Of a stretch of DNA of 64,000 bases, positions 31,221 to 40,225 are shown one piece after another. Source of the DNA: Sphingopyxis jiangsuensis (lineage in GTDB: Bacteria; Pseudomonadota; Alphaproteobacteria; Sphingomonadales; Sphingomonadaceae); contig NZ_JAERPO010000002.1 in assembly GCF_016734905.1 (NCBI RefSeq), forward strand, positions 248,001-312,000, read 5' to 3'. Both the position numbers and the translations under genes were made by a program. Positions within the stretch are counted from its first letter, which is position 1. Each line of letters starts with the position of its first letter. The notes under the pieces are model-generated. The model was not told where the DNA came from. It did no database searches and saw only the letters and a program-made list of their open reading frames with translations.

Positions 31221-33044
31221 TCAGGCGTCGTCGCCCATCCGCAGCGCGGCAATAAAGGCCTCTTGCGGGATGTTGACGTTGCCGTATTCGCGCATTCGTT
31301 TCTTGCCTTCCTTCTGCTTTTCCAGAAGCTTTTTCTTGCGCGTCGCGTCGCCGCCGTAGCATTTGGCGGTGACGTCCTTGCGCAGCGCGGCGATGGTTTC
31401 GCGCGCGATGACCTTGCCGCCGATCGCCGCCTGGATCGGGATCTTGAACATGTGGCGCGGGATCAGGTCCTTCAGCCGCTCGCACATGCCGCGCCCGCGC
31501 GATTCGGCCGAGCCGCGGTGGACGATCATCGACAGCGCATCGACCGGCTCGTTGTTGACGAGGATGCTCATCTTCACAAGGTCGCCGGGGCGGTGGCCGA
31601 TCTGGTGATAGTCGAACGACGCATAGCCACGCGAAATGCTCTTGAGCCGGTCGTAGAAGTCGAACACCACTTCGTTGAGCGGCAGTTCGTAGGTGATCTG
31701 CGCGCGGCCGCCCACGTAAGTGAGGTTCTTTTGCACCCCGCGCCGGTCCTGGCAGAGCTTCAGAATCGGGCCGAGATAATCGTCGGGGACATAGATCACC
31801 GCCTCGATCCACGGCTCCTCGATCTCGTCGATGCGGTTGGGGTCGGGCATGTCGGCGGGGTTGTGGAGCTCGATCTCCTTCGCCGCCTCATTCTTGGTAT
31901 GGCCGAGCTTCAGCTTATAGACCACCGACGGCGCGGTGGTGATCAGGTCGAGGTCATATTCGCGGGTCAACCGCTCCTGGATGATCTCGAGGTGGAGCAG
32001 CCCCAAAAAGCCGCAGCGGAAGCCGAAACCGAGCGCCGCCGAGCTCTCCATCTCGAAACTGAACGACGCGTCATTGAGCCGCAGCTTCTGGATGCTCTCG
32101 CGCAGTTTCTCGAAGTCGTTCGCGTCGGTCGGAAACAGGCCGCAGAAGACGACCGGCTGGACTTCCTTGAACCCCGCGAGCGGCGCCGCGGCAGGCTTTT
32201 TGGCGTCGGTGACGGTGTCACCGACGCGCGCCTGCGCGACGTCCTTGATCTGCGCGGTGATGAAGCCGATCTCGCCCGGTCCGATTTCGACGAGGTCGGT
32301 GCGCTTGGGGGTGAAACAGCCGACGCGGTCGATGAGGTGGGTGGTGCCCGCCTGCATGAACTTGATCTGCTGGCCCTTTTTCAAGGTGCCGTCGATCACG
32401 CGGATCAGGATGACGACGCCCAGATAAGGGTCGTACCAGCTGTCGACGAGCATCGCGACGAGCGGCGCGGCGGCGTCGCCCTTGGGCGGCGGGATGCGCG
32501 CGACGATGGCTTCCAAGGCCTCCTCGATCCCGATTCCCGACTTGGCGCTCGCGAGCACCGCGTCGTCGGCGGGAAGACCGATGATATCCTCTATCTCTGC
32601 CTTCACCTTGTCGACGTCGGCGGCGGGCAGGTCGATCTTGTTGATCACCGGCACGATTTCATGGTCGTGCTCGATCGACTGATAGACGTTGGCGAGCGTC
32701 TGCGCCTCGACCCCCTGCGCCGCGTCGACGACGAGCAGCGCGCCCTCGCACGCCGCCAGCGACCGCGACACTTCATAGGCGAAGTCGACGTGCCCCGGCG
32801 TGTCCATCAGGTTGAGCTGATAGGTTTCGCCGTTCTTCGCGGTGTAGGAGAGGCGCACCGTCTGCGCCTTGATGGTGATGCCGCGCTCCTTCTCGATATC
32901 CATATTGTCGAGCACCTGCGCCGACATTTCGCGCTCGGTCAGCCCGCCGGTGAACTGGATCAGCCGGTCGGCGAGCGTCGACTTGCCATGGTCGATATGC
33001 GCGATGATCGAAAAATTGCGGATGTGCGAAAGGGGAGTCGTCAT
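31221..33044 (-). CDS. lepA: elongation factor 4 (LepA), ribosomal back-translocase
   Basis: A 607-residue translational GTPase with the usual LepA length. GTP-binding motifs: [14 protein letters not shown] (G1), DTPGHVDF (G3), NKIDLP (G4). Further domains continue with [20 protein letters not shown] (EF-G domain III-like), and the unique LepA C-terminal domain is present ([20 protein letters not shown] at about 560). LepA binds ribosomes and relieves stalled states, and helps 30S assembly. ATG at 33044. The C-terminus ends with AALRMGDDA. Confidence 0.97.
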   Translation of the reverse strand: MTTPLSHIRNFSIIAHIDHGKSTLADRLIQFTGGLTEREMSAQVLDNMDIEKERGITIKAQTVRLSYTAKNGETYQLNLMDTPGHVDFAYEVSRSLAACEGALLVVDAAQGVEAQTLANVYQSIEHDHEIVPVINKIDLPAADVDKVKAEIEDIIGLPADDAVLASAKSGIGIEEALEAIVARIPPPKGDAAAPLVAMLVDSWYDPYLGVVILIRVIDGTLKKGQQIKFMQAGTTHLIDRVGCFTPKRTDLVEIGPGEIGFITAQIKDVAQARVGDTVTDAKKPAAAPLAGFKEVQPVVFCGLFPTDANDFEKLRESIQKLRLNDASFSFEMESSAALGFGFRCGFLGLLHLEIIQERLTREYDLDLITTAPSVVYKLKLGHTKNEAAKEIELHNPADMPDPNRIDEIEEPWIEAVIYVPDDYLGPILKLCQDRRGVQKNLTYVGGRAQITYELPLNEVVFDFYDRLKSISRGYASFDYHQIGHRPGDLVKMSILVNNEPVDALSMIVHRGSAESRGRGMCERLKDLIPRHMFKIPIQAAIGGKVIARETIAALRKDVTAKCYGGDATRKKKLLEKQKEGKKRMREYGNVNIPQEAFIAALRMGDDA

Positions 33045-33119
33045 CGGGCGCCGTTAGCAGGGGTTTGCGGCGCTGTCAGCAGCAGCGCGCAGCCGCCCGC
33101 TGACAAGATGCGAAAAGGC

Positions 33120-33266
33120 GCGGAAAACTGCGTAACTTTACTCGCAATCGCGTTTTTGCGGTTGCCAGGGGCGGAGCCACGACCCGTCATCGCGCGCCGG
33201 AAGGTGCAAGGCGCGAAATGGCGGAAAACTGCGCAACTTCACTCGCGATTGCATTATTCTGCGGTT
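33120..33266. repeat. pair of direct repeats in a gene-free region
   Basis: A unit of about 44 bases (starting GCGGAAAACTGCG-T-AACTT and running to TTGCGGTT) occurs at 33120-33163 and again at 33221-33266, 101 bases apart, with a few substitutions (CGCAATCGCG versus CGCGATTGCA). A second matching stretch (GCGCGAAA) precedes the copies. The 594-bp gap 33045-33638 contains no gene I can support; the rest is unremarkable apart from a family A element at 33596. Role unknown; protein-binding or recombination relic are options. Confidence 0.6.
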
Positions 33267-33595
33267 CGCGGACCGTCGGTGTCGATCGTGCGAGCGGAGC
33301 ACGCCGCAGCCGCGATTGCAGCCGCCGCAGACGGGAGAGCGGATGGGGAGCCATGGACCGAGGGTGGCATGGCGGGATAATGTAGGAAAGCGGTTTTTCG
33401 GGAGGAAGTGCGAAGCGCGCGGAGCATCAGACCTCGCCCCAAGCCAACGACGCGAAGAGGTGGCGCATAATGATGTGCGGCAGCATTAGGTGGCGGGGAG
33501 ATTTTCTTGAGCCAGCGGCTGATTAACGAGTATCGGGCCGAACTCGACACGAGCGCAGCGCCGATCCAACATCCTCTTGCGCGGCGCTAAATCAA

Positions 33596-33627
33596 TGGAC
33601 CCCGGATCAAGTCCGGGGTGACGAAGA
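33596..33627. repeat. family A repeat, single palindrome
   Basis: ATGGACCCCGGATCAAGTCC, followed by GGGGTGACGAAG. One element only, just downstream of the converging end of the gamma-glutamyltransferase gene. Confidence 0.75.
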
Positions 33628-33638
33628 GTTAGGCCCCC

Positions 33639-35477
33639 TCAATACGCCAGCGCGCAGCCGTCGGCGCGCATTTCGCTGGCGGCGGCGTAGACGCGGGTGT
33701 CGCCGTCCATCCGCTGTTCGACGCATTGATAGCGGCCGAAGCCGCCGTCGGGATCGCCGATCGTCCAGCCCATTTCGGCGAGCGCGGCGCGCGTTGCGGC
33801 GGGGACGCCGCTTTCGAGGCGGAGCAGCCCCGTCGGGCCGAGCCCCGGCGCATCCTCCCCCATCGATTGCGACGATCCTTCGTGATGCCAGCGCGGCGAA
33901 TCGCCCGCCGCCTGAATGTCGAGGCCGTAGTCGAGGCTGCCCACGACGATCTGCGCCTGCCCCTGCGGCTGCATGTCGCCGCCCATCACGCCAAAGCTGA
34001 GCCACGGCGTGTCGCCCCGCGCCGCAAAGCCGGGGATGATCGTCTGGAACGGGCGCTTGCCGGGGGCGTAGATGTTGGGGTGGCCGTCAGCCAGGCTGAA
34101 CAACTGCCCGCGATCCTGGAACATGAAGCCCAGCCCATCGGCGACGAGCCCCGACCCCATGCCGCGGAAGTTCGACTGGATCATCGACACCATCATCCCG
34201 TCCTTGTCGGCGCAGCTGAAATAGGTGGTGTCGCCACGGCTCGGCGCCTGCCCCGGATAGACGGGGGTGAGCAGGCGGTCGGGGCGGATCAGCTTGGCGC
34301 GCTGGGCCGCATAATCCTTGGAAATCAGCCATTCGACGGGCACGTCGGCGAAATGCGGGTCGGCGTAGTAACGCGAGCGATCCTCGTACGCGAGGCGCTT
34401 TGCCTCTGCCTGCAGGTGGATCGACAGCGCCGACTGGAACCCCGCGCCCTGCAAGTCGAACTGTTCGAGGATGCCCAGCATCTGCAGCGTCGCAATCCCC
34501 TGCGTGTTCGCGCCGAGGGCATAGACGTCGGTGCCGCGATAGCTGATACGGTGCGGCTCGATCCACTCGGCGCGGTGCGCGGCGAGGTCCTCACGCCGCA
34601 GCCAGCCGCCGATGCGGCGGAAATAGGCGTCGATCGTCGCCGCAATCTCTCCGTCGTAAAAGACGTCGCGCCCGCCCTCCGCGATCAGGCGAAAGGTACG
34701 CGCGAGGTCGGGGTTGCGGAACACCTGCCCCGCCCGCGGCCCCTGACCATCGGCCATGCCATAGGTGCGGAGCGCATTGTCGACCTCTTCGATCCCGCGG
34801 CCGGGGGCGCGGAAATTGGCGAGGCTGCGGCGCATATAATAAGCGATCAGGTCGGGGACGGGCGCGCCCGCCTCTGCATGTTCGATGACGGGATCGAACA
34901 GTTCCTTCCACGGCAGCTTGCCATAGCGCTGGTGCATCGCCCACCACGCATCGACCGTGCCGGGGACCGACACGGTCACCGCGCCATAGGGCGGCAGCAC
35001 GCCGTTCCTGGCACGCGAACGCACCGTCGCGAGGTCGAGCGCGCGCGGGCTTTTGCCCGACCCGGCGAGGCCGACGAGCTTCTTGACCTTGGGGTCCCAG
35101 ATCATTGCATAGGCGTCGCCGCCGATCCCGTTCGCGGTGGGCTCGAGCAAGCCGAGGCAGGCGTTGGTCGCAATCGCGGCATCGACCGCCGAGCCGCCAC
35201 GGCGCAACATGTCGATCCCCGCCTGCGTCGCGAGCGGGTGCGCGGTGCCGACCGCGCCGCTGAGGCCATAGACCGCGGTGCGCGACGCAAAGCTGGCGCC
35301 GACGGGCCGGTCGCCGCTGTGGACGTCGGGGCGGACAAAGCGGTCGGCGCCCGCCTCCCAGCGGGGCGGCAGCTTCGGCGGCGATTTGGGCGCGGGCTTG
35401 GCGGCGGGCGCCTGCGCCGACGCGGCGGCGGGCAGGAGCGCGGCAGGAACGGCGGCGAGAAGCGTGCGACGGCGCAT
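33639..35477 (-). CDS. gamma-glutamyltransferase family protein, exported
   Basis: A 612-residue member of the N-terminal nucleophile (Ntn) gamma-glutamyltransferase family. The pre-protein starts with MRRRTLLAAVPAALLPAAA, a Tat-like signal peptide. The large-subunit segment contains GGSAVDAAIATNACLGLLEP; the auto-cleavage nucleophile is the Thr in GDTTYFSCADKDGMMVS (about 407). Typical downstream motifs are MQSN-like and GSGLVADGLGFMFQDR. Such enzymes transfer or hydrolyse gamma-glutamyl groups of glutathione or amides in the periplasm. ATG at 35477 has AAGGGGAA upstream, and the next earlier frame would not be read. Confidence 0.9.
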   Translation of the reverse strand: MRRRTLLAAVPAALLPAAASAQAPAAKPAPKSPPKLPPRWEAGADRFVRPDVHSGDRPVGASFASRTAVYGLSGAVGTAHPLATQAGIDMLRRGGSAVDAAIATNACLGLLEPTANGIGGDAYAMIWDPKVKKLVGLAGSGKSPRALDLATVRSRARNGVLPPYGAVTVSVPGTVDAWWAMHQRYGKLPWKELFDPVIEHAEAGAPVPDLIAYYMRRSLANFRAPGRGIEEVDNALRTYGMADGQGPRAGQVFRNPDLARTFRLIAEGGRDVFYDGEIAATIDAYFRRIGGWLRREDLAAHRAEWIEPHRISYRGTDVYALGANTQGIATLQMLGILEQFDLQGAGFQSALSIHLQAEAKRLAYEDRSRYYADPHFADVPVEWLISKDYAAQRAKLIRPDRLLTPVYPGQAPSRGDTTYFSCADKDGMMVSMIQSNFRGMGSGLVADGLGFMFQDRGQLFSLADGHPNIYAPGKRPFQTIIPGFAARGDTPWLSFGVMGGDMQPQGQAQIVVGSLDYGLDIQAAGDSPRWHHEGSSQSMGEDAPGLGPTGLLRLESGVPAATRAALAEMGWTIGDPDGGFGRYQCVEQRMDGDTRVYAAASEMRADGCALAY

Positions 35478-35566
35478 GGGGTTCCCCTTGAGATGCTGTT
35501 GCGCAACCTTTGCGCCGTGGGGCGGGGTTGGCAAGCGGGAGATTGGGGGCGGTGCGTTTGAACGGT

Positions 35567-35639
35567 CGTCATCCCGGACTTGATCCGGGATCTGTCACGC
35601 GGCGTCGCCTGGATCCCGGATCAAGTCCGGGATGACGAT
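35567..35639. repeat. family A paired inverted repeat
   Basis: GTCATCCCGGACTTGATCCG and the facing GGATCCCGGATCAAGTCCGG flank a 16-base spacer in the 170-bp gap between two same-strand genes. Both halves are near consensus. Confidence 0.85.
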
Positions 35640-35647
35640 TGCTGGAA

Positions 35648-36433
35648 TTATGAGCCTTCCCCGCCGAGGGTGACCCACAGCACCAGCCCCGGCGGAGGCG
35701 CTTCGGGGCGCGCATCGGTCACCTGCCGCACCGCGTCGGCGCGCGCGCGGTCGAGGATCGCGGCGGGGACGGCGGGGGTGTGGAAGATATGGTCGGCCTC
35801 CCCCAACAGGCGTGCGGCGCGCAGGGTGAGCTCGTCTGGGTCGGGGCCGGCGAGGCGGACGGTTTCGAGGCGCGAGGATGCGCCAACTTCGGCGGGGGCG
35901 GCGAGCCAGTCGTCGATGCGCTCCGCTGCCCTATCGTCCAGCGGGTCGAGCGCGCCGCCGGGGGCGAGCGCGGCGTCGATCGCGCGGCGGCGGCTCGCGG
36001 CGTCGGGCCAGCGCGCCTTCATCGCGGCGCGCGCGGCGTGGAGCGCCTGTGCCAGCGCGCCGAGCCGCGAAGGGAGCAGCGCCTCGATCCGCTGGCGCAC
36101 CGCCTTCGCAAGCCCCGCCGATGCGCCGCCAGTACCGACCGCGATGGTCACGGGAGCACGGTCGACGATCGCGGGCGTAGTGAAATCGCACAGCGCGGGC
36201 CGGTCGACGACATTGACGAGCAGGCCGTGGGCGCGCAGCCGCTCGGCGGCGGCGCGCGCTTCGGTTTCGTCGTCGAGCGCGACAAAGGCGATGGTTGCGC
36301 CTTGTTCCCACGCGGACACGACGCGCCCGCCTGCCCGCTCGATCAGCCGCGCCTTGGCGTCCGCCGCCTCCCCCTCCCCGACCAGCACGACGCTGCGGCC
36401 GGTCAGGTTCAGGAAGATGGGGAGTTGGTGCAT
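35648..36433 (-). CDS. siroheme synthase N-terminal-like dehydrogenase with truncated methyltransferase tail
   Basis: A 261-residue protein. The first 190 residues match the precorrin-2 dehydrogenase/ferrochelatase part of CysG: LPIFLNLTGRSVVLVGEGEA (NAD-binding start), LLVNVVDRPALCDFTTPAIV and PVTIAVGTGGASAGLAKAVR. Residues about 192-238 then resemble only the first part of a uroporphyrinogen III methyltransferase (SUMT) domain, VRLAGPDPDELTLRAARLLG and ADHIFHTPAVPAAILDRARA, and the chain stops before the catalytic half. The C-terminus is PEAPPPGLVLWVTL. So this appears to be a fusion with a truncated SUMT module. Whether siroheme synthesis needs a separate SUMT is open. Confidence 0.8.
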   Translation of the reverse strand: MHQLPIFLNLTGRSVVLVGEGEAADAKARLIERAGGRVVSAWEQGATIAFVALDDETEARAAAERLRAHGLLVNVVDRPALCDFTTPAIVDRAPVTIAVGTGGASAGLAKAVRQRIEALLPSRLGALAQALHAARAAMKARWPDAASRRRAIDAALAPGGALDPLDDRAAERIDDWLAAPAEVGASSRLETVRLAGPDPDELTLRAARLLGEADHIFHTPAVPAAILDRARADAVRQVTDARPEAPPPGLVLWVTLGGEGS

Positions 36434-36450
36434 GAATTTGCCCTTTTTAT

Positions 36451-36482
36451 CGTCATGCCGGACTTAATCCGGCATGACGAAG
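36451..36482. repeat. family A single palindrome
   Basis: CGTCATGCCGGACTTAATCC and its complement overlap in one palindrome with a T-to-A change at the centre. It lies in the 89-bp gap between two same-strand genes. Confidence 0.8.
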
Positions 36483-36522
36483 AAAAGATAGCGTCGCCGC
36501 CTATTCACGCAACCGCGCTGTA

Positions 36523-37782
36523 TCAATCGAGCCAGTCGGGCACGCGCTCGGCCGCCATGATGGTTTTCGCCGCGATGCGGTCGGCAACGATGGCGTAGCG
36601 GTCGCCATCGACGAGTACTTCGGGGACGAGGCTGCGGCTGTTGTAGGTCGACGCCATCGTTGCGCCATAGGCGCCGGCGGTCCGAAACACCGCAAGGTCG
36701 CCGGGGGCGACCGTGTCGATCTCGCGGTCCCGGGCAAAGGTGTCGCCCGTTTCGCACACCGGGCCGACGATCGACGCGGTCATCGTGTCGCCGCTGCGCT
36801 TGACGGCGTCGAAATCATGGTGCGCGTCATAAAGCGCGGGACGGGTGAGATCGTTCATTGCGGCGTCGACGACGACGAAGGGGTTGGTCGCACCGGGCTT
36901 GACCCACAGCACCTCGGTCAAAAGAACGCCGGTATTGCCCGCGATGACGCGGCCGGGTTCGAACATCAGCGTGACATCCCAATCCTTTGTCACGCGCGCG
37001 ACCATCGCGCCATATTCGGCGGGGGTCGGGGGATTGTCCCCTTCGCGGTACCGAACGCCGAGGCCGCCGCCGAGATCGACATGGGTGATGCTGTGTCCGG
37101 CGGCGCGCAGGTCGGCGACGAGGCGCCCGACGCGCTCGAACGCCGCCTCGAGCGGGGCGAGGCTGGTGAGCTGGCTGCCGATATGGAGCGCCACGCCGCG
37201 AAGCTGCAACCCCGGAAGCCCCGCGAGGCGACCGAAGATTTCTGGCGCGACGTCGATCCCGACGCCGAACTTGTTGTCGGCCTTGCCCGTCGAAATCTTG
37301 GCGTGGGTGCCCGCATCGACGTCGGGGTTGACGCGAAGCACGGCGCGCGCGGTCATCTCTTTCTGGACGGCGATTTCCGCAAGCGCGATGCCTTCGGGTT
37401 CATGCTCGATATTGAACTGGCCGATGCCGCGATCGAGGCCGAGCGCGAGTTCGGCGCGCGTCTTGCCGACGCCCGAAAAGACGATGTCCTCGGCCGCCAT
37501 GCCCGCGGCGAGCGCGCGTTCGAGCTCGCCCCCCGACACGACGTCGGCGCCATAGCCCTGCCGCGCCAGCACGCGTAGCACGCCGAGGTTGGGGTTGCAC
37601 TTGATCGCGAAGGCAAGATGCTTCTTCGGAACGTCCTTGAGCCCGTCCCGGAATGTCTGGGCATGGCGTTCGAGCGTCGCGCGCGAATAGACATAAACGG
37701 GAGTGCCGACTTCTTCGGCAATGCGCGGCAACGGGATGTCTTCGACGTGAAGGATGCCGTCACGATATTGGAAATGGTCCAC
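36523..37782 (-). CDS. lysA: diaminopimelate decarboxylase
   Basis: A 419-residue PLP-dependent decarboxylase that makes lysine from meso-DAP. The PLP Lys is in FAIKCNPN (Lys61). Others: HIGSQLTSLAPLE, GGGLGVRYREG, EPGRVIAGNTGVLL and CETGDTFARDR (second-substrate Cys). The size is usual. It is the third gene of an argH / LptM-like lipoprotein / lysA unit on the minus strand, though a family B repeat separates it from the lipoprotein gene. The ATG at 37782 has AGGATCTGACTGTG upstream. Confidence 0.96.
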   Translation of the reverse strand: MDHFQYRDGILHVEDIPLPRIAEEVGTPVYVYSRATLERHAQTFRDGLKDVPKKHLAFAIKCNPNLGVLRVLARQGYGADVVSGGELERALAAGMAAEDIVFSGVGKTRAELALGLDRGIGQFNIEHEPEGIALAEIAVQKEMTARAVLRVNPDVDAGTHAKISTGKADNKFGVGIDVAPEIFGRLAGLPGLQLRGVALHIGSQLTSLAPLEAAFERVGRLVADLRAAGHSITHVDLGGGLGVRYREGDNPPTPAEYGAMVARVTKDWDVTLMFEPGRVIAGNTGVLLTEVLWVKPGATNPFVVVDAAMNDLTRPALYDAHHDFDAVKRSGDTMTASIVGPVCETGDTFARDREIDTVAPGDLAVFRTAGAYGATMASTYNSRSLVPEVLVDGDRYAIVADRIAAKTIMAAERVPDWLD

Positions 37783-37800
37783 AGTCAGATCCTGTTATTC

Positions 37801-37886
37801 TGAACCGTTCGCACGGAGCGAAGTCGAGATGCCCTTCGGGCACATGATTTCAATGGGTGTTTCGACTACGCTCGACACGAACGGAC
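37801..37886. repeat. family B paired inverted repeat
   Basis: CCGTTCGCACGGAGCGAAGT (with TCGAG) faces TTCGACTACGCTCGACACGA across about 35 bases, between lysA and the lipoprotein gene. Same core as the copy at 9.1 kb. Confidence 0.8.
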
Positions 37887-37905
37887 TGATTGAAGCTGGG
37901 TGCGA

Positions 37906-38160
37906 TCAGCCCGGAGGGGGCAGATCAAATTCGTCGGGTTCGCGGCGTTCGGAGCGTTTGAGAAGTTCGTCGCTGCGCGCGGGCCGGGCCTGCGCGTCAG
38001 GCGTCGTGAGCTCCTCCGTCGTCGGGGCGCGGGTCGCGCCCAGGGGGACTGCCGGGCCGGGTTCACCTGCCGGCGGTTTCAGATCTTCCTTTGCGCCGCA
38101 TGCGCCGAGCAATGCGGCGGCGGCAAATATCGTGATGATGGAGCGGTGGTTCGCCATCAA
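37906..38160 (-). CDS. small lipoprotein, LptM-like
   Basis: An 84-residue lipoprotein with a lipobox LLGAC (Cys about 21), followed by a short Gly/Lys/Pro start ([14 protein letters not shown]) and a proline- and charge-rich disordered tail. Short lipoproteins of this kind, next to lysA and argH, resemble LptM (YifL), which helps mature the LptD-LptE translocon; the resemblance here is in size, lipobox and location. The gene's start overlaps the argH stop by four bases (ATGA). The role is inferred. Confidence 0.65.
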   Translation of the reverse strand: MMANHRSIITIFAAAALLGACGAKEDLKPPAGEPGPAVPLGATRAPTTEELTTPDAQARPARSDELLKRSERREPDEFDLPPPG

Positions 38161-39560
38161 TCCTGTCCTTCCAGCGCGGCGCGCGCCGCGGCGATCGCTT
38201 CCCTTACCCGCTCGGGCGCGGTGCCGCCATAGCTTGTGCGGCTCGCGACCGACGCCTCGACCGTCAGCGCGGCGAGCGCTTCGGGGCTCACCGCCGCATG
38301 GATTGCCGCGGCGTCGGATGCGGGCAGCGCCGACAGCTCGACGCCCAGCTCTTCGGCGCGCTTGACGCAGGCGCCGACGACATGATGCGCCTCGCGGAAC
38401 GGCACGCCGGCTTCACGCACCAGCCAGTCGGCAAGATCGGTTGCGGTCGAATAACCCGACGCGGCGAGCGCGCGCATCCGGTCGGTACGGAAAGCCAGGG
38501 TTTCGACCATGCCCGTCATCGCAGCGAGCGACAGCGCGAGCGCATCGAAGGCGCCGAACAGCGTCTCCTTGTCGTCCTGCAAATCCTTCGAATAGGTGAG
38601 CGGCAGCCCCTTCACGATCACCGCCAACCGCTGGAATGCGCCGAGGAGCAGTCCCGCACGCCCGCGCACCAGTTCGGCGGCATCGGGATTGCGCTTTTGC
38701 GGCATGATCGAGCTGCCGGTCGACCAGGCGTCGGGCAGGCTGACGAAACCGAAGGGCTGGCTTGCCCAGATGACGATTTCCTCGGCAAGGCGCGACAGGT
38801 GGATCGCGGCGATCGACGCGGCGGCGCAAAATTCGAGCGCGAAGTCGCGGTCGGACACGGCGTCGATGCTGTTCGCCATCGGGCGGTCGAAGCCGAGCGC
38901 GGCGGCGGTCGCGTTGCGGTCGATCGCAAAGCCGGTCCCCGCGAGCGCGGCGGCGCCGAGCGGCGATTCGTTGAGACGGCGGCGCGCATCGGCAAAACGG
39001 CCGCGGTCGCGGCGCGCCATTTCGACATAGGCGAGCAGGTGATGGCCGAGCGTCACGGGCTGCGCGACCTGAAGGTGCGTGAAGCCGGGCATGATGCTGT
39101 CCGCATGCTCTTCGGCGCGCGCGAGCAGCGCCGCCTGAAGCGCCTTGAGCCCCGCATCGATGCGGTCGCACGCGGTGCGCGTCCACAAACGGAAATCGGT
39201 CGCGACCTGATCGTTGCGCGAGCGCGCTGTGTGGAGCCGACCGGCCGGTTCGCCGACCAGTTCCTTGAGCCGCGATTCGACGGTCATGTGGATGTCTTCG
39301 AGCGCGAGATCGACGGGAACGCCGTCCTTCGCAAATTCGTCGGCAATCTGCGCGAGGCCGCGGTCGATCTGGACGGCATCCTCGGCACCGATGATCCCGC
39401 AGGCGCCGAGCATCGCAGCGTGGGCGCGGCTGGCGGCGATATCCTCTTCCCACAACCGCTTGTCGACGGGAATCGAGGCGTTAATCTCTTGCATGATTGC
39501 AGCGGGTCCGCCACCGAAGCGGCCGCCCCACATGCTGTTACTGTCCGGAGAATTGGTCAT
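38157..39560 (-). CDS. argH: argininosuccinate lyase
   Basis: A 467-residue enzyme of the fumarase/aspartase superfamily that splits argininosuccinate into arginine and fumarate. Signature [12 protein letters not shown] lies near 288, and [19 protein letters not shown] near 110 and [18 protein letters not shown] near 158 give the substrate and catalytic regions. Length is usual. It overlaps the downstream lipoprotein gene by four bases. The ATG at 39560 lies across from the divergent TlpA-like gene, whose likely start codon sits inside argH's first codons. An internal ATG (codon 10, MWGGRFGG) is an alternative. Confidence 0.96.
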   Translation of the reverse strand: MTNSPDSNSMWGGRFGGGPAAIMQEINASIPVDKRLWEEDIAASRAHAAMLGACGIIGAEDAVQIDRGLAQIADEFAKDGVPVDLALEDIHMTVESRLKELVGEPAGRLHTARSRNDQVATDFRLWTRTACDRIDAGLKALQAALLARAEEHADSIMPGFTHLQVAQPVTLGHHLLAYVEMARRDRGRFADARRRLNESPLGAAALAGTGFAIDRNATAAALGFDRPMANSIDAVSDRDFALEFCAAASIAAIHLSRLAEEIVIWASQPFGFVSLPDAWSTGSSIMPQKRNPDAAELVRGRAGLLLGAFQRLAVIVKGLPLTYSKDLQDDKETLFGAFDALALSLAAMTGMVETLAFRTDRMRALAASGYSTATDLADWLVREAGVPFREAHHVVGACVKRAEELGVELSALPASDAAAIHAAVSPEALAALTVEASVASRTSYGGTAPERVREAIAAARAALEGQD

Positions 39561-40155
39561 CCACCGCGTCCCGCGCCCTTGTCTTGTCGTCCTGGCCCTG
39601 CTGATGGCCGGATCGATCGCGGGCTGCGATAGGGAAAAGCAGGCCGACGGGCAAGCGGCTGGCGCGCAAGCAAATCTGTCGCACGATAAAGCGATCGGCT
39701 CCTTTGAGCATCAGGTCGACCGCACGCATCGCGGCGAGCCCGCCCCAGCGGCCTCGTTTCGCGGCCCCGACGATGCGCCGGTGACGCTGGCGCAGTTTCG
39801 CGGACGCCCGCTGCTCGTCAATCTTTGGGCGACATGGTGTGCGCCGTGCGTCGCCGAAATGCCTACGCTCGACGCGCTGGCCGCCGCGCGCAAGGATTTG
39901 GCCGTAATCGCGGTCGCGCAGGATCTGCAAGGCGCCAAGGTGGTCGATCCCTGGTTCCAGAAGGCGGGGCTCAAGACGCTGCAACCCTATCTCGATCCCG
40001 AGAATGGTCTGCTCGACGCCTATAACGCCGCGCTGCCGACGACAGTGCTTTATGACGCGGCGGGCAAGGAAGTGTGGCGCGTCGTCGGCGCACTCGACTG
40101 GCAGGGCGACGAGGCGACGGCGCTGCTGGCTGAGACCCAGCCAGCGCAGAAATGA
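39532..40155 (+). CDS. TlpA-like thioredoxin-family lipoprotein
   Basis: A 207-residue exported thioredoxin-fold protein with the active site [13 protein letters not shown] (CxxC, about 100-112) and [11 protein letters not shown] (cis-Pro). A hydrophobic stretch ([15 protein letters not shown]) ends in a lipobox-like Cys, so it is probably a periplasmic reductant of the TlpA/ResA type. The start is uncertain: ATG at 39532 gives a long N-terminal region, TTG at 39553 lies two bases after GGAGA. Either way its start overlaps the 5' end of divergent argH. A bidirectional hairpin follows the stop. Confidence 0.8.
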   Translation: MLLLSGELVIHRVPRPCLVVLALLMAGSIAGCDREKQADGQAAGAQANLSHDKAIGSFEHQVDRTHRGEPAPAASFRGPDDAPVTLAQFRGRPLLVNLWATWCAPCVAEMPTLDALAAARKDLAVIAVAQDLQGAKVVDPWFQKAGLKTLQPYLDPENGLLDAYNAALPTTVLYDAAGKEVWRVVGALDWQGDEATALLAETQPAQK

Positions 40156-40157
40156 CA

Positions 40158-40193
40158 ATGGCGGGAAGCGCCCGGATTTGCGCTTCCCGCCAT
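40158..40193. terminator. bidirectional hairpin between converging genes
   Basis: ATGGCGGGAAGCGC pairs perfectly with GCGCTTCCCGCCAT (14 bases) around an 8-base loop, right after the TlpA-like gene stop and before the end of the converging OmpA-like gene. No long T tract on either side. Confidence 0.6.
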
Positions 40194-40225
40194 GTCGGTT
40201 TCGGTCGGGCAGCGCCCTTCCGCAG

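Noticed and set aside
31206-33380. A 724-codon plus-strand open frame opposite lepA
   Set aside because: Antisense shadow of lepA, whose GTPase motifs are complete; it also crosses the direct repeats in the upstream gap.
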